From Mycobacterium sp. 1554424.7 (GTDB lineage Bacteria; Actinomycetota; Actinomycetes; Mycobacteriales; Mycobacteriaceae): DNA of 64,000 nt. Under the pieces are notes generated by a model. The model was given only the letters and a program-made list of their open reading frames with translations, searched no databases and had not been told where the DNA came from. Positions 1-8,787 of the stretch are shown here, one piece after another; positions within the stretch are counted from its first letter, which is position 1, and every line of letters starts with the position of its first letter. The stretch covers positions 1 to 64,000 of the forward strand of contig NZ_LZSE01000091.1 in the NCBI RefSeq assembly GCF_001665295.1. Direction: 5' to 3'. A program made the translations under genes and the position numbers.

Positions 1-187
1 CGGCGAACCGCAGCACCACGTCGGGGTGCGGCGGCGGCCCGCCGGCGTTGCCCGGTGGGCCCAGCGCAACGTCGACCCCTGGGCCGTAGCCCACCAGCAC
101 GTCGCGGCCCGGCGCGAACACGTACCGCGTCGGTCCGACCCATACGGTCAACGGGGAGGCCGGGAGGGCGGAAGCCTCGGGCCGCAT
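1..187 (-). CDS. FHA-domain protein, N-terminus only (runs off left edge)
   Basis: An open frame on the minus strand begins at ATG 187-185 and continues past the window edge; 62 codons are visible. An AAAGGTGG ribosome site lies upstream of the ATG. The peptide contains LTVWVGPTRYVFAPGRDVLV followed by GYGPG and HPDVVLRF, which reads like the first strands of an FHA phosphothreonine-recognition domain. The layout resembles the N-terminus of FHA-ABC exporters such as M. tuberculosis Rv1747, but the ABC part is outside the window, so the full product is unknown. Too short and truncated for a firm family call. Confidence 0.6.
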   Translation of the reverse strand, partial: MRPEASALPASPLTVWVGPTRYVFAPGRDVLVGYGPGVDVALGPPGNAGGPPPHPDVVLRFA

Positions 188-292
188 GACCGCCACCTTT
201 CGTCACCGGTCAGTCCGAACCGGCCCCGCCTTGATCCAGACATTGATTCCAGTGTTACCCGCCCGCGGCGGTGCATCCACCGGGCGGTGCCG

Positions 293-790
293 TCACAGGC
301 TGTGGCGGCGCGGCGTCGTAGCGGCGTTCTCGAGGAGTCGCCGCAGGACCTCGACCGCCTCCGTCAGCACCTCGCGGTCCGCCGGTTCGAGCAGGGCCAA
401 CTGCGGTTCGATGGCGGCGGCCCGGTCGGCGCGAACCGCGTCGAGCGTGCGTATCCCGTCGGCCGTGATGCGGATGCGGACGGCCCGGGCGTCCCCCGGA
501 TCGACGGTCCGCGTGACCAGGCCGGCGTCCTCGAGCCGGCGCACCTGCGTGGTCATGGTCGGTTGCGAACAGTGGTCGACACCCGCCAGGTCGCCGATTC
601 GGGCCTCTCCGTGGGCCTCGATGGTGGCCAGTAGCCTGGCCTGCGCGGCGGGCAGCGGCATCTGGATGCGCTGGGTGGCCAGCCGGTTGAGCCGGGCCAC
701 CACGGCGAGTAGGTCGGCCCCCAGCCCGGACTGAGACTCGGTGTTTGCGGCGTCAACGACATCATTGTGGTTGGCGGCGGATGCGTTCAT
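293..790 (-). CDS. MarR-family transcriptional regulator
   Basis: 165-residue winged-helix regulator (Rv2327-like). The central part [20 protein letters not shown] followed by [12 protein letters not shown] and the [13 protein letters not shown] wing is typical MarR. The open frame extends upstream to 1072, but ATG 790 gives the usual family length and leaves room for a promoter. It is divergent from the ECF transporter genes; a partial palindrome (799-819) just upstream suggests it controls itself and perhaps the transporter. The inducing ligand is not evident. Confidence 0.85.
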   Translation of the reverse strand: MNASAANHNDVVDAANTESQSGLGADLLAVVARLNRLATQRIQMPLPAAQARLLATIEAHGEARIGDLAGVDHCSQPTMTTQVRRLEDAGLVTRTVDPGDARAVRIRITADGIRTLDAVRADRAAAIEPQLALLEPADREVLTEAVEVLRRLLENAATTPRRHSL

Positions 791-798
791 ACGTCCAT

Positions 799-819
799 GC
801 TTGCATAGCTTTGCTAAGC
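799..819. promoter_or_regulatory. Probable MarR operator
   Basis: GCTTGCATAGCTTTGCTAAG is an imperfect inverted repeat (GCTTGCA / TGCTAAGC) directly upstream of the marR start, in the divergent region shared with the ECF transporter. Position and symmetry suit autorepression by MarR; this is inference. Confidence 0.4.
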
Positions 820-908
820 GAGACGAACGCCACGCGCCCCGGCGCAGAAACCCAGCGTATGTCGTGTGGCGCGGGGACTTACCGCCGCGGCCTGGCAGAA
901 TCGGTGGC

Positions 909-2960
909 GTGACCGTCCCCCGACCATCCCGCTCACGCCGACGGGGTGGACCGCTGCGACCGGTCGAATTGGCGCAAGCCTCCGTCATGGGCGCGCTGTG
1001 CGCGGTCATCGCCATTCTCTCGGTGGTCATCCCGTTCGCGGGGGGGCTGGCTCTGCTGGGCACCGTGCCCACCGCGCTGCTGGCCTACCGCTACCGGCTC
1101 CGCGTGCTGGTGGCCGCGACGGTTGCGGCCGGGATGATCGCCTTCCTGGTCGCCGGGCTGGGCGGCTTCATGACCGTCGTCCACTGCGTCTACATCGGCG
1201 GTCTGACCGGAATCATCAAGCGCAAGCGCCGCGGCATGCCCACCGTGATTGTCTCGTCGCTGGTCGCCGGCCTCGCCTTCGGCGCGGCGAACGTCATCGC
1301 GCTGACGGTGATGACGCGGCTGCGACACCTGATCTTCACCGTCATAACCGCGGACGCGAAGGGAGTCGCCGCCGTCCTGGCCCGGGTTCACCTAAAGAGC
1401 GTCGGCGACGACCTGACCCGGTATGTGGCTGTCGGCATGCGCCACTGGCAGTTAGTGGTCCTGGCCTATTACGTGATGGGGTTCCTGGTCGTGTCGTTGA
1501 TCGGCTGGTGGGCGTTGTCGCGCCTGCTGGAGCGCATGCGCCGCATTCCCGATGTGCACAAGCTGGACGACGCGTGGGACGAAAGCGACGGCGCCCTCGG
1601 GCCGGTACCGGTGCGGTTGGACAAGGTGCGCTTCCGTTACCCCGGCGCCGGCCAGGACGCGCTGCGCGAACTCAGCCTGGATCTCGAGGTTGGCGAGCAC
1701 GTCGCGGTCACCGGCGCCAATGGCTCCGGGAAGACCACGCTGATGCTCATGCTGGCCGGGCGCCCTCCGACGTCGGGCACCGTCGACCGCCCGGGCGCGG
1801 TGGGCCTGGGCAAGCGGGGCGGGACGGCCTTGGTCCTCCAACATCCCGAAAGTCAGGTGCTGGGCAGCCGGGTCGCCGACGACGTGGTCTGGGGCCTGCC
1901 GCCCGGCACCAAGATCGACGTGGATCGGTTGCTCGGTGAGGTCGGCCTCGGCGGACTCGCCGAACGCGAAACAGGAAGCCTGTCGGGGGGCGAATTGCAA
2001 CGCCTCGCACTGGCCGCGGCGCTGGCCCGCGAGCCGGCACTGCTGATCGCTGACGAGGTCACCACCATGGTCGACCAGCAGGGCAGGGACGCCCTCCTCG
2101 GCGTGCTGTCCGGCCTGACCAAACGACATCGGACCGCGTTGGTGCACATCACGCATTACAACAATGAGGCCGATTCTGCCGAGCGCACAATCGATCTCAG
2201 CGATTCGCCGGATAACACCGGAATGGTCGAGACCGCGGTCGCGCCGGCCGGAACCGCTGCGGTCAATCACCGCTCGCAGGCGCCAGTCATCGAACTTCGT
2301 GGCGTCGGCCACGAATACGGCAGCGGCACCCCATGGGCCAAGACCGCGCTGCGCGACGTCAGCTTCACCGTGGAGCAGGGAGACGGCCTGCTCATCCACG
2401 GCGGCAACGGTTCGGGCAAGTCGACGCTGGCGTGGATCATGGCGGGGCTGACCATTCCGACGAGCGGCGCCTGCACCCTCGACGGGCGCCCCACCCACGA
2501 GCAGGTGGGCGCGGTGGCACTGTCGTTCCAGGCGGCGAGGTTGCAGCTGATGCGTCCGCGCGTCGACCTGGAAGTGGCGTCAGCAGCGGGCTTTTCGCCC
2601 CGCGACGAGGACCGCGTCGCCGCGGCGCTGGGCGTCGTGGGGCTCGATCCCACCCTTGCCAAGCGGCGGATCGATCAACTCAGCGGCGGTCAGATGCGCC
2701 GGGTGGTGCTGGCCGGCCTTCTGGCTTGCTCGCCGCGCGCCCTGATCCTCGACGAGCCGCTGGCCGGGTTGGACGCGGCGAGCCAGCGCGGCCTGCTGCA
2801 ACTGCTGGTGGACCTGCGCCGTGAGCAGGACCTGACGGTGGTGGTCATTTCGCACGACTTCGTCGGGCTGGAGGACCTGTGCCCGCGCACCCTGCACCTG
2901 CGCAATGGCACCCTGCAAACACTGGGACCCTTGTCGGCCGCGGCGGGGGGTATGACGTGA
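909..2960 (+). CDS. ECF-type ABC transporter: membrane domain fused to two ATPases (EcfA1A2)
   Basis: 683 residues (Rv2326c-like). Residues ~20-200 are hydrophobic with about six membrane segments, resembling a substrate-binding S-type domain. Two ABC ATPases follow: the first has Walker [10 protein letters not shown] (~residue 272) and signature [16 protein letters not shown]; the second has GGNGSGKST (~500) and [10 protein letters not shown] with Walker B ALILDEP. GTG 909 is chosen because upstream codons look non-coding. The end overlaps the EcfT gene by GTGA, so the two genes probably make one energy-coupling-factor importer for a vitamin or metal. The substrate cannot be read from sequence. 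Probably regulated by the divergent MarR. Confidence 0.85.
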   Translation: MTVPRPSRSRRRGGPLRPVELAQASVMGALCAVIAILSVVIPFAGGLALLGTVPTALLAYRYRLRVLVAATVAAGMIAFLVAGLGGFMTVVHCVYIGGLTGIIKRKRRGMPTVIVSSLVAGLAFGAANVIALTVMTRLRHLIFTVITADAKGVAAVLARVHLKSVGDDLTRYVAVGMRHWQLVVLAYYVMGFLVVSLIGWWALSRLLERMRRIPDVHKLDDAWDESDGALGPVPVRLDKVRFRYPGAGQDALRELSLDLEVGEHVAVTGANGSGKTTLMLMLAGRPPTSGTVDRPGAVGLGKRGGTALVLQHPESQVLGSRVADDVVWGLPPGTKIDVDRLLGEVGLGGLAERETGSLSGGELQRLALAAALAREPALLIADEVTTMVDQQGRDALLGVLSGLTKRHRTALVHITHYNNEADSAERTIDLSDSPDNTGMVETAVAPAGTAAVNHRSQAPVIELRGVGHEYGSGTPWAKTALRDVSFTVEQGDGLLIHGGNGSGKSTLAWIMAGLTIPTSGACTLDGRPTHEQVGAVALSFQAARLQLMRPRVDLEVASAAGFSPRDEDRVAAALGVVGLDPTLAKRRIDQLSGGQMRRVVLAGLLACSPRALILDEPLAGLDAASQRGLLQLLVDLRREQDLTVVVISHDFVGLEDLCPRTLHLRNGTLQTLGPLSAAAGGMT

Positions 2961-3808
2961 CCACAACCTCCGCCCCCGAGCGCGAATCGGCCCGCCGCAG
3001 ACGTCGTCCGGTCGTGCTGCTCGTACCCGTTCCCGGAACCTCGACCATTCACGACCTGTGGGCGGGCACCAAACTGCTGGTCGTTTTCGGTGTTTCGTTG
3101 TTGCTGACGTTTTATCCGGGCTGGATCACGATCGGGTTGACCGCGGCGCTGGTGTTGGCGGCGGTCAGGATCGCGCGCATTCCGCGCGGTGCGGTGCCGT
3201 CGGTGCCGCGGTGGCTGTGGATCGTTCTCGCGCTCGGCTGGATCACGGCCGCGATCGGGGGAGGCAGCCCGAAGGTAGCGATAGCCGGGCACGAGATCGC
3301 ACTCGGGGGAGCCTTGCAATTCCTCCGGTTCACCGCCCTGTCGGTCGTGCTGCTCGCGCTCGGCGCGCTGGTGTCCTGGACCACCAATGTCGCCGAAATC
3401 GGCCCCGCGCTGGCCACTTTGGGCCGGCCGCTGAAACTGTTGCGGATCCCGGTGGATGAATGGGCGGTCGCTTTGGCGCTGGCCCTGCGCGCCTTCCCGA
3501 TGTTGATCGACGAATTCCAGGTGCTCTACGCGGCCCGCCGGCTACGGCCCAAACGCATCCCGCGGAGCCGCAAGGCCCGTCGCCGGCGGTACGCCCTCGA
3601 GCTCATCGACCTGATGGCCGCCGCCATCACCGTCACATTGCGGCGGGCCGACGAGATGGGCGACGCGATCACCGCGCGCGGCGGCACCGGTCAGCTATCC
3701 GCCAACCCGCGGCGGCCCAGGCTGGCGGACTGGGTGACCATCGCGATCACCGTGGCGGTCTGCGGCCTGGCGGTGGCGATCGACACGATCGTGCACACGA
3801 TGCCCTAA
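2957..3808 (+). CDS. ECF transporter T component (CbiQ/EcfT family)
   Basis: 283 residues (Rv2325c-like), starting at a GTG that overlaps the preceding stop (GTGA). There are four to six membrane segments and the EcfT coupling region [19 protein letters not shown] (~residues 190-210) that transmits ATPase movement to the S component, followed by a second charged stretch [13 protein letters not shown]. Partner of the fused A1A2 protein. The tight overlap indicates co-translation. Confidence 0.88.
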   Translation: MTTTSAPERESARRRRRPVVLLVPVPGTSTIHDLWAGTKLLVVFGVSLLLTFYPGWITIGLTAALVLAAVRIARIPRGAVPSVPRWLWIVLALGWITAAIGGGSPKVAIAGHEIALGGALQFLRFTALSVVLLALGALVSWTTNVAEIGPALATLGRPLKLLRIPVDEWAVALALALRAFPMLIDEFQVLYAARRLRPKRIPRSRKARRRRYALELIDLMAAAITVTLRRADEMGDAITARGGTGQLSANPRRPRLADWVTIAITVAVCGLAVAIDTIVHTMP

Positions 3809-3810
3809 CC

Positions 3811-4260
3811 GTGGCCGACATCCACCGCAGCCGCAGCATTGCGGCCCACCCCCAACAGATCTGGGACGTGCTCGCGGACTTCGGCGCGATCAGTTCCTGG
3901 GCCGGCAACGTCGACCACTCGTGCATCCTGTTCTCCGGTGCCGACGGGGCGCCCGTCGGCACCGCCAGGCGAGTCCAGGTCAAGCGCGACGCCCTCGTCG
4001 AACGCATCACCGAGTTCGACCCGCCGCGCGTCCTGGCCTACGACATCGAGGGCCTGCCCAGCCGCGTGCGCAGGGTGACCAACCGCTGGACGATCGCGCC
4101 AAGCGGTCCCGGTTCCTCCGTGACCCTCACCAGCACCGTCGAAATCGGCTCGCGCCCAGCCCAAAAGCTGGCCGAACGTGTGCTGGCTCGCTTTCTCGCA
4201 CGACAGTCCGACGTGATGCTCGCCGGGCTCGCGAACAGATTGGAGAACGCGCGTGTCTGA
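3811..4260 (+). CDS. SRPBCC-family (START/polyketide cyclase-like) protein
   Basis: 149 residues starting at GTG 3811, two bases after the EcfT stop. It has the SRPBCC pattern: an N-terminal strand VADIHRSRSIAAHPQQIWDV, a FGAISSWAGNVDHS loop, alternating strands, and a long C-terminal helix (QKLAERVLARFLARQSDVML). Such proteins bind hydrophobic ligands in a helix-grip pocket. It is transcribed with the ECF transporter and overlaps the sulfatase start by 8 bases. No specific ligand is evident. Confidence 0.75.
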   Translation: MADIHRSRSIAAHPQQIWDVLADFGAISSWAGNVDHSCILFSGADGAPVGTARRVQVKRDALVERITEFDPPRVLAYDIEGLPSRVRRVTNRWTIAPSGPGSSVTLTSTVEIGSRPAQKLAERVLARFLARQSDVMLAGLANRLENARV

Positions 4261-6067
4261 GCGCCCCGATGTCATTGTGATCATGACCGACGAGGAACGC
4301 GCGGTCCCGCCGTACGAGGCTCCCGAGGTGTTGGCGTGGCGCGACCGAACGTTGGCCGGCCGCAAGTGGTTTGACGATCACGGCGTCAACTTCGGTAGGC
4401 ACTACACCGGCTCGCTGGCCTGCGTGCCCAGCCGCCCAACGATTTTCACCGGCCACTACCCCGACCTGCACGGGGTCACCCAGACCGACGGCATCGGAAA
4501 GACGGCCGACGATTCCCGGATGCGGTGGCTGCGTAAGGGCGAGGTGCCCACCCTGGGCAACTGGTTCCGCGCGGCCGGATACGACACCCACTACGACGGC
4601 AAGTGGCACATCTCGCACGCCGACCTCATCGATCCCGCGACCGGGCGTGCACTGCTGACCAACGATGACGACGGCGTCGTCGACGCCGCCGCGGTGCGGC
4701 GCTACCTGGACGCCGATCCGCTTGGGCCATTCGGATTCTCGGGCTGGGTGGGCCCCGAACCGCACGGCGCGCTGCTGGCCAACGCGGGCATCCGGCGGGA
4801 TCCCCTGATCGCCGACCGCGTCGTCGCGTGGCTCACCGACCGCTACGCCCGCCGTCGCGCCGGCGATCCCGCCGCGCTGCGGCCGTTCCTGCTGGTCGCC
4901 AGCTTCGTGAACCCTCACGACATCGTGCTGTTTCCCACCTGGTCGCGCCGGGGCCCGGTCAAGCCGTCGCCGTTGGATCCGCCGCCGGTGCCCCCGGCGC
5001 CCACCGCCGGCGAGGACCTGTCGACGAAGCCGGCCGCCCAAATCGCCTTTCGCGAGGCGTATTACTCCGGCTACGGCCCGACGCCGGCGATCCAGCGAAC
5101 CTACGAGCGCAACGCCCAGCGCTACCGCGACCTCTACTACCGCCTGCACGCCGAGGTGGACGGGCCGATCGATCGCGTGCGGCGAGCGGTGACCGAGAGG
5201 GGTTCGGCCAACGCGGTTTTGGTGCGCACCGCCGATCACGGGGACCTGCTGGGCGCCCACGGTGGGTTGCACCAGAAATGGTTCAACCTGTACGACGAGG
5301 CCACCCGGGTTCCGTTCGTGATCGCCCGCGTCGGCGAGCGGCCGAGCGCCCCGCGCCTCGTGACGGCGCCGACCTCGCACGTCGACCTCGTCCCGACGCT
5401 GCTGTCGGCCGCCGGTGTTGACGTTGCCGCCGCCGCGGCCACACTCGCCGAGTCGTTCTCGGAAGTGCACGAACTGCCCGGCCGCGACCTCATGCCGGTC
5501 GTCGACGGCGCGCCCGCCGACGAGACGCGGGCCGTCTATCTGATGACCCGCGACAACATGCTCGATGGCGACAGCGGCGCCTCGGGCCTCGCGCGCCGGC
5601 TGAAGCGGACCGTGAATCCGCCCGCGCCGCTGCGGATTCGGGTGCCCGCGCATACCGCGTCCAATTTCGAGGGACTGGTGCTGCGCGTCGACGAGGCGGC
5701 GGCAACCGGGGGCGGCGGGCACCTGTGGAAGCTGGTTCGCACCTTCGACGACCCGGCCACCTGGACCGAGCCCGGGGTGCGCCACCTCGCGGCCAATGGA
5801 CTGGGTGGCGAGGCGTACCGGACGTCCCCGGTGGACGACCAATGGGAGCTGTACGACCTGACCGCCGACCCGACCGAGGGCGACAACCGGTGGACGGACC
5901 CGGACCTGCACGACCTGCGCCAGCACCTGCGGACGCAGCTGAAGCGCGCCCGGGCCGTTTCGGTCCCGGAGCGAAACCGCCCGTGGCCCTACGTGTCTCG
6001 CCGGCCACCGGTGCCGTCACCGTCGCGGCTGAGGCGTCTGGTCCAGGGCCTGCGTCCGCGAGCCTAA
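4253..6067 (+). CDS. Sulfatase family hydrolase
   Basis: 604-residue arylsulfatase/choline-sulfatase-type enzyme. C57-V-P-S-R61 is the CxPSR motif in which Cys becomes formylglycine. TGHYPDLHG follows, and the metal-binding segment TADHGDLLGAHGG lies near residue 325. D13-E14 replaces the usual Asp-Asp pair at the first metal site. There is no signal peptide, so the enzyme is probably cytosolic. The GTG start overlaps the SRPBCC gene. The stop codon lies within a strong hairpin (6060-6113). Substrate unknown. Confidence 0.88.
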   Translation: MSERPDVIVIMTDEERAVPPYEAPEVLAWRDRTLAGRKWFDDHGVNFGRHYTGSLACVPSRPTIFTGHYPDLHGVTQTDGIGKTADDSRMRWLRKGEVPTLGNWFRAAGYDTHYDGKWHISHADLIDPATGRALLTNDDDGVVDAAAVRRYLDADPLGPFGFSGWVGPEPHGALLANAGIRRDPLIADRVVAWLTDRYARRRAGDPAALRPFLLVASFVNPHDIVLFPTWSRRGPVKPSPLDPPPVPPAPTAGEDLSTKPAAQIAFREAYYSGYGPTPAIQRTYERNAQRYRDLYYRLHAEVDGPIDRVRRAVTERGSANAVLVRTADHGDLLGAHGGLHQKWFNLYDEATRVPFVIARVGERPSAPRLVTAPTSHVDLVPTLLSAAGVDVAAAAATLAESFSEVHELPGRDLMPVVDGAPADETRAVYLMTRDNMLDGDSGASGLARRLKRTVNPPAPLRIRVPAHTASNFEGLVLRVDEAAATGGGGHLWKLVRTFDDPATWTEPGVRHLAANGLGGEAYRTSPVDDQWELYDLTADPTEGDNRWTDPDLHDLRQHLRTQLKRARAVSVPERNRPWPYVSRRPPVPSPSRLRRLVQGLRPRA

Positions 6068-6113
6068 CCGCACTGCGGAAAATTGCTCGGAATTTCGCAG
6101 TGCGGTTAGGCTC
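6060..6113. terminator. Bidirectional hairpin terminator between convergent genes
   Basis: A perfect 18-bp inverted repeat, GAGCCTAACCGCACTGCG (6060-6077) and its complement (6096-6113), is extended inside by AAATT/AATTT. It sits between the sulfatase (+) and lrp (-) stop codons and includes the sulfatase TAA in its left arm. There is no clear U-tract, which is common for mycobacterial terminators. Confidence 0.75.
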
Positions 6114-6121
6114 GCCCACCC

Positions 6122-6568
6122 CTAAGTCCGCATTCGGCCGATGAGGTTCGACAGCACCACGATGCTTTCGCTGCGCTCGATGTGCGCGCTCGATCGGATG
6201 CGCTCCAGCGCCGCCTCCAGGTGGCGCATGTCGCGGGCCAGCACGTGCAGGATGGCGTCCGACGTGCCGGTCACGGTGGCCGCGCTGACCACCTCGGGGA
6301 TGTTCACCCAGGCCGCCCGCAACTGCTCGGGCGAGATCGTGCCGTGGCAGAACACCTGCACGTAGGCCTCCGTCTTCCAGCCGAGCGCGTTGGGGTCGAC
6401 GACCGTGGTGAAGCCCTTGATCACACCGTCGTCGAGCATCCGGTCGACGCGGCGCTTGACCGCCGGCGCCGAAAGATTCACCGTCAGGCCGATCTCCGCG
6501 AAGGTGGCGCGCGCATTCTGGGTCAGCTCGCCGAGGATGCGCTCGTCGGTCTCGTCGAGGCGGTCCAT
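6122..6568 (-). CDS. Lrp/AsnC-family transcriptional regulator
   Basis: 148 residues (Rv2324-like). The N-terminal HTH begins MDRLDETDERILGELTQNAR with recognition helix SAPAVKRRVDRML; a C-terminal RAM/ACT effector domain carries VTGTSDAILHVLARD. ATG 6568 follows a GGGGCAGG ribosome site; the longer open frame upstream lacks support. Divergent from the DDAH-like/rocD/rocE operon, so it most likely senses an amino acid (arginine or ornithine) and controls that operon; this is inferred from position. Confidence 0.88.
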   Translation of the reverse strand: MDRLDETDERILGELTQNARATFAEIGLTVNLSAPAVKRRVDRMLDDGVIKGFTTVVDPNALGWKTEAYVQVFCHGTISPEQLRAAWVNIPEVVSAATVTGTSDAILHVLARDMRHLEAALERIRSSAHIERSESIVVLSNLIGRMRT

Positions 6569-6679
6569 ATCCTGCCCCTTAACAAATCGCCGTTTCACGC
6601 AGTGTAGAGCAATAGATCCATGCCAGACACGCAAGGATCGTCGTTTGCTTGCGTGCAGGCGGGCGAATACCGTTGATTT

Positions 6680-7525
6680 ATGACGGATTCATACGTTGAC
6701 GCCCCGGCGGTCGCGGCCCCCGTTCGCGTCCGCCGGGCCCGCCGGTATGCGATGACCCCGCCGGACTTCTTCGCCGTGGAGTACGCGATCAACCCGTGGA
6801 TGGACGTCGGCACACCCGTCGATCCCCACCTCGCCCGGGCGCAGTGGGACGCCCTGCGCCAGACGTACCTGCGGCTGGGCCACCACGTGGACGTGATCGA
6901 GCCCGTGCCCGGGCTCCCGGACATGGTCTACGCCGCCAACGGCGGCTTCATCGCCGGTGGCGTCGCCATCGTCGCCAGGTTTCGGTACGCCGAGCGGGCC
7001 GGCGAGTCGGTGGCCTATTCGGAGTGGATGTCGTCGCTGGGCTATCGGCCCGTCGCGACCCGTCACGTCAACGAGGGGCAGGGCGACCTGCTGATGCTCG
7101 GCGATAGAGTGTTGGCCGGCTACGGGTTTCGCACCGACCGGCGCGCCCACCCGGAAATCGCCGCGGCGCTGGGTGTTCCGGTCGTCTCGCTGGAGCTGGT
7201 GGACCCGCGCTTCTATCACCTCGACACCGCGCTGGCCGTCCTCGACGACCACACGATCGCGTTCTACCCACCGGCGTTCAGCGCGGCGTCGCAAGATTGC
7301 CTGCGCGCACTGTTTCCCGACGCGATCGTGGTGGGAAGCGCCGACGCCTACGTGCTCGGGCTCAACGTCGTCTCCGACGGCCGGAACGTCGTGCTCCCCG
7401 CGGCGGCAACGGGTTTCGCGGCGCAGCTACGTCAGGCGGGCTTCGAGCCGGTCGGCGTGGACCTGTCCGAACTGCTCAAGGGCGGCGGATCCGTCAAGTG
7501 CTGCACATTGGAGGTGTTCCCATGA
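6680..7525 (+). CDS. Amidinotransferase/dimethylarginine dimethylaminohydrolase family protein
   Basis: 281 residues (Rv2323c-like), pentein fold. LPDMVYAANGGFIAGGVAIV near residue 80 and the C-terminal GGGSVKCCTLEVFP (Cys274/275) match the guanidine-modifying Asp/His/Cys active-site layout. In this family the enzymes hydrolyse methylarginines or arginine-like guanidines to citrulline plus amine. First gene of the operon with rocD (4-base overlap) and a permease, consistent with arginine/ornithine catabolism. The exact substrate is not determined. Confidence 0.82.
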   Translation: MTDSYVDAPAVAAPVRVRRARRYAMTPPDFFAVEYAINPWMDVGTPVDPHLARAQWDALRQTYLRLGHHVDVIEPVPGLPDMVYAANGGFIAGGVAIVARFRYAERAGESVAYSEWMSSLGYRPVATRHVNEGQGDLLMLGDRVLAGYGFRTDRRAHPEIAAALGVPVVSLELVDPRFYHLDTALAVLDDHTIAFYPPAFSAASQDCLRALFPDAIVVGSADAYVLGLNVVSDGRNVVLPAAATGFAAQLRQAGFEPVGVDLSELLKGGGSVKCCTLEVFP

Positions 7526-8757
7526 CGATACTCGACGCCCGGACCGCGCACCGAACCGATGCTGCGATCGAGCTGGTCGAAAGGCATGCGGCGCACAATT
7601 ATTCGCCTCTGCCCGTGGTCGCGGCAAGCGCCGACGGCGCGTGGATCACGGACGTCGACGGCCGTCGCTACCTCGATTTCCTGGCCGCCTATTCGGCGGT
7701 CAACTTCGGTCACCGCAACCCCGAGATCACCGAGACCGCCCACGCGCAGCTGGACACCGTCACGCTGGTGAGCCGTGCGTTCCACTCCGACACGCTGGGG
7801 CCGTTCTGCGCCGCGCTCGCCGGGTTGTGCGGCAAGGACATGGTGCTGCCGATGAACTCGGGCGCCGAGGCCGTGGAGAGCGGTCTCAAGGTCGCCCGCA
7901 AATGGGGCGCCGAGGTCAAGGGCGTCAACCCGGGCCGGGCCAATATCGTAGTGGCGGACAACAACTTCCATGGCCGCACGATCAGCATCGTCAGCTTCTC
8001 CTCGGACCCGACGGCGCGCGACGGGTTCGGGCCCTTCACACCGGGATTCCGCTCGGTGCCGTTCGGCGACGCCGCGGCGCTGGCTCGGGCGGTCGACGGC
8101 GACACGGTGGCGGTGCTGCTCGAGCCCATCCAGGGCGAGGCGGGCATCGTCGTCCCGCCCGACCACTACCTGCCCGCCGTCCGCGCGCTGTGCAGCGAGC
8201 GCAACGTGCTGATGATCGCCGACGAGATCCAGTCCGGGCTGGCCCGCACCGGTTACACGTTCGCCTGCGACCGCTGGGGCGTCGTGCCCGACGTCTACCT
8301 GCTCGGCAAGGCGCTGGGCGGCGGGGTGGTGCCCCTGTCGGCGGTGGTCGCGGACCGCGACATCCTCGGCGTGCTGCGGCCCGGCGAACACGGCTCGACC
8401 TTCGGCGGCAACCCCTTGGCGGCGGCGATCGGCACCACGGTCGTCGCCATGCTGGCGCGCGGCGAATTCCAGGCCCGCTCGGCCGAATTGGGTGCGCACC
8501 TGCACCGCCGGCTGCGGGGGCTGATCGGCGACGGCGTGGTCGCGGTGCGCGGCCTCGGGCTGTGGGCCGGCGTCGACGTCGAACCCGCGCTGGGCACCGG
8601 CAAGGAAATGAGCCTGCGGCTGGCCCGTCGCGGTGTCCTGGTGAAGGACACCCACGGTTCGACGCTGCGGTTCGCGCCGCCGCTGGTGATCACCGGGCAG
8701 GAGATCGACTGGGCGATTGATCAGTTCGCTGCGGCGTTGCGGGAGGCGCGCGCATAA
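7522..8757 (+). CDS. rocD: Ornithine aminotransferase (PLP dependent)
   Basis: 411 residues; class-III aminotransferase. SGAEAVESGLKVARKWG binds PLP phosphate, DEIQSGLARTGYTFACD holds the PLP aspartate, and LLGKALGGG supplies the Schiff-base lysine (~K263). It converts ornithine and 2-oxoglutarate to glutamate semialdehyde and glutamate. ATG 7522 overlaps the upstream stop. In M. tuberculosis H37Rv this reading frame is annotated as two pieces, rocD1 and rocD2; here it is intact and full length. Confidence 0.93.
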   Translation: MTILDARTAHRTDAAIELVERHAAHNYSPLPVVAASADGAWITDVDGRRYLDFLAAYSAVNFGHRNPEITETAHAQLDTVTLVSRAFHSDTLGPFCAALAGLCGKDMVLPMNSGAEAVESGLKVARKWGAEVKGVNPGRANIVVADNNFHGRTISIVSFSSDPTARDGFGPFTPGFRSVPFGDAAALARAVDGDTVAVLLEPIQGEAGIVVPPDHYLPAVRALCSERNVLMIADEIQSGLARTGYTFACDRWGVVPDVYLLGKALGGGVVPLSAVVADRDILGVLRPGEHGSTFGGNPLAAAIGTTVVAMLARGEFQARSAELGAHLHRRLRGLIGDGVVAVRGLGLWAGVDVEPALGTGKEMSLRLARRGVLVKDTHGSTLRFAPPLVITGQEIDWAIDQFAAALREARA

Positions 8758-8787
8758 TCAGCTGATCCACGCAACAGGGGGGCGCAC

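Noticed and set aside
741-908. Extending the ECF fusion protein start to 741
   Set aside because: The codons are the marR 5' region read in another frame; GTG 909 begins the conserved basic and membrane part.
4127-5926. 599-residue minus-strand open frame opposite the sulfatase
   Set aside because: Shadow of the sulfatase gene; Arg/Gly/His-rich with no motif, and the plus strand has a complete sulfatase.
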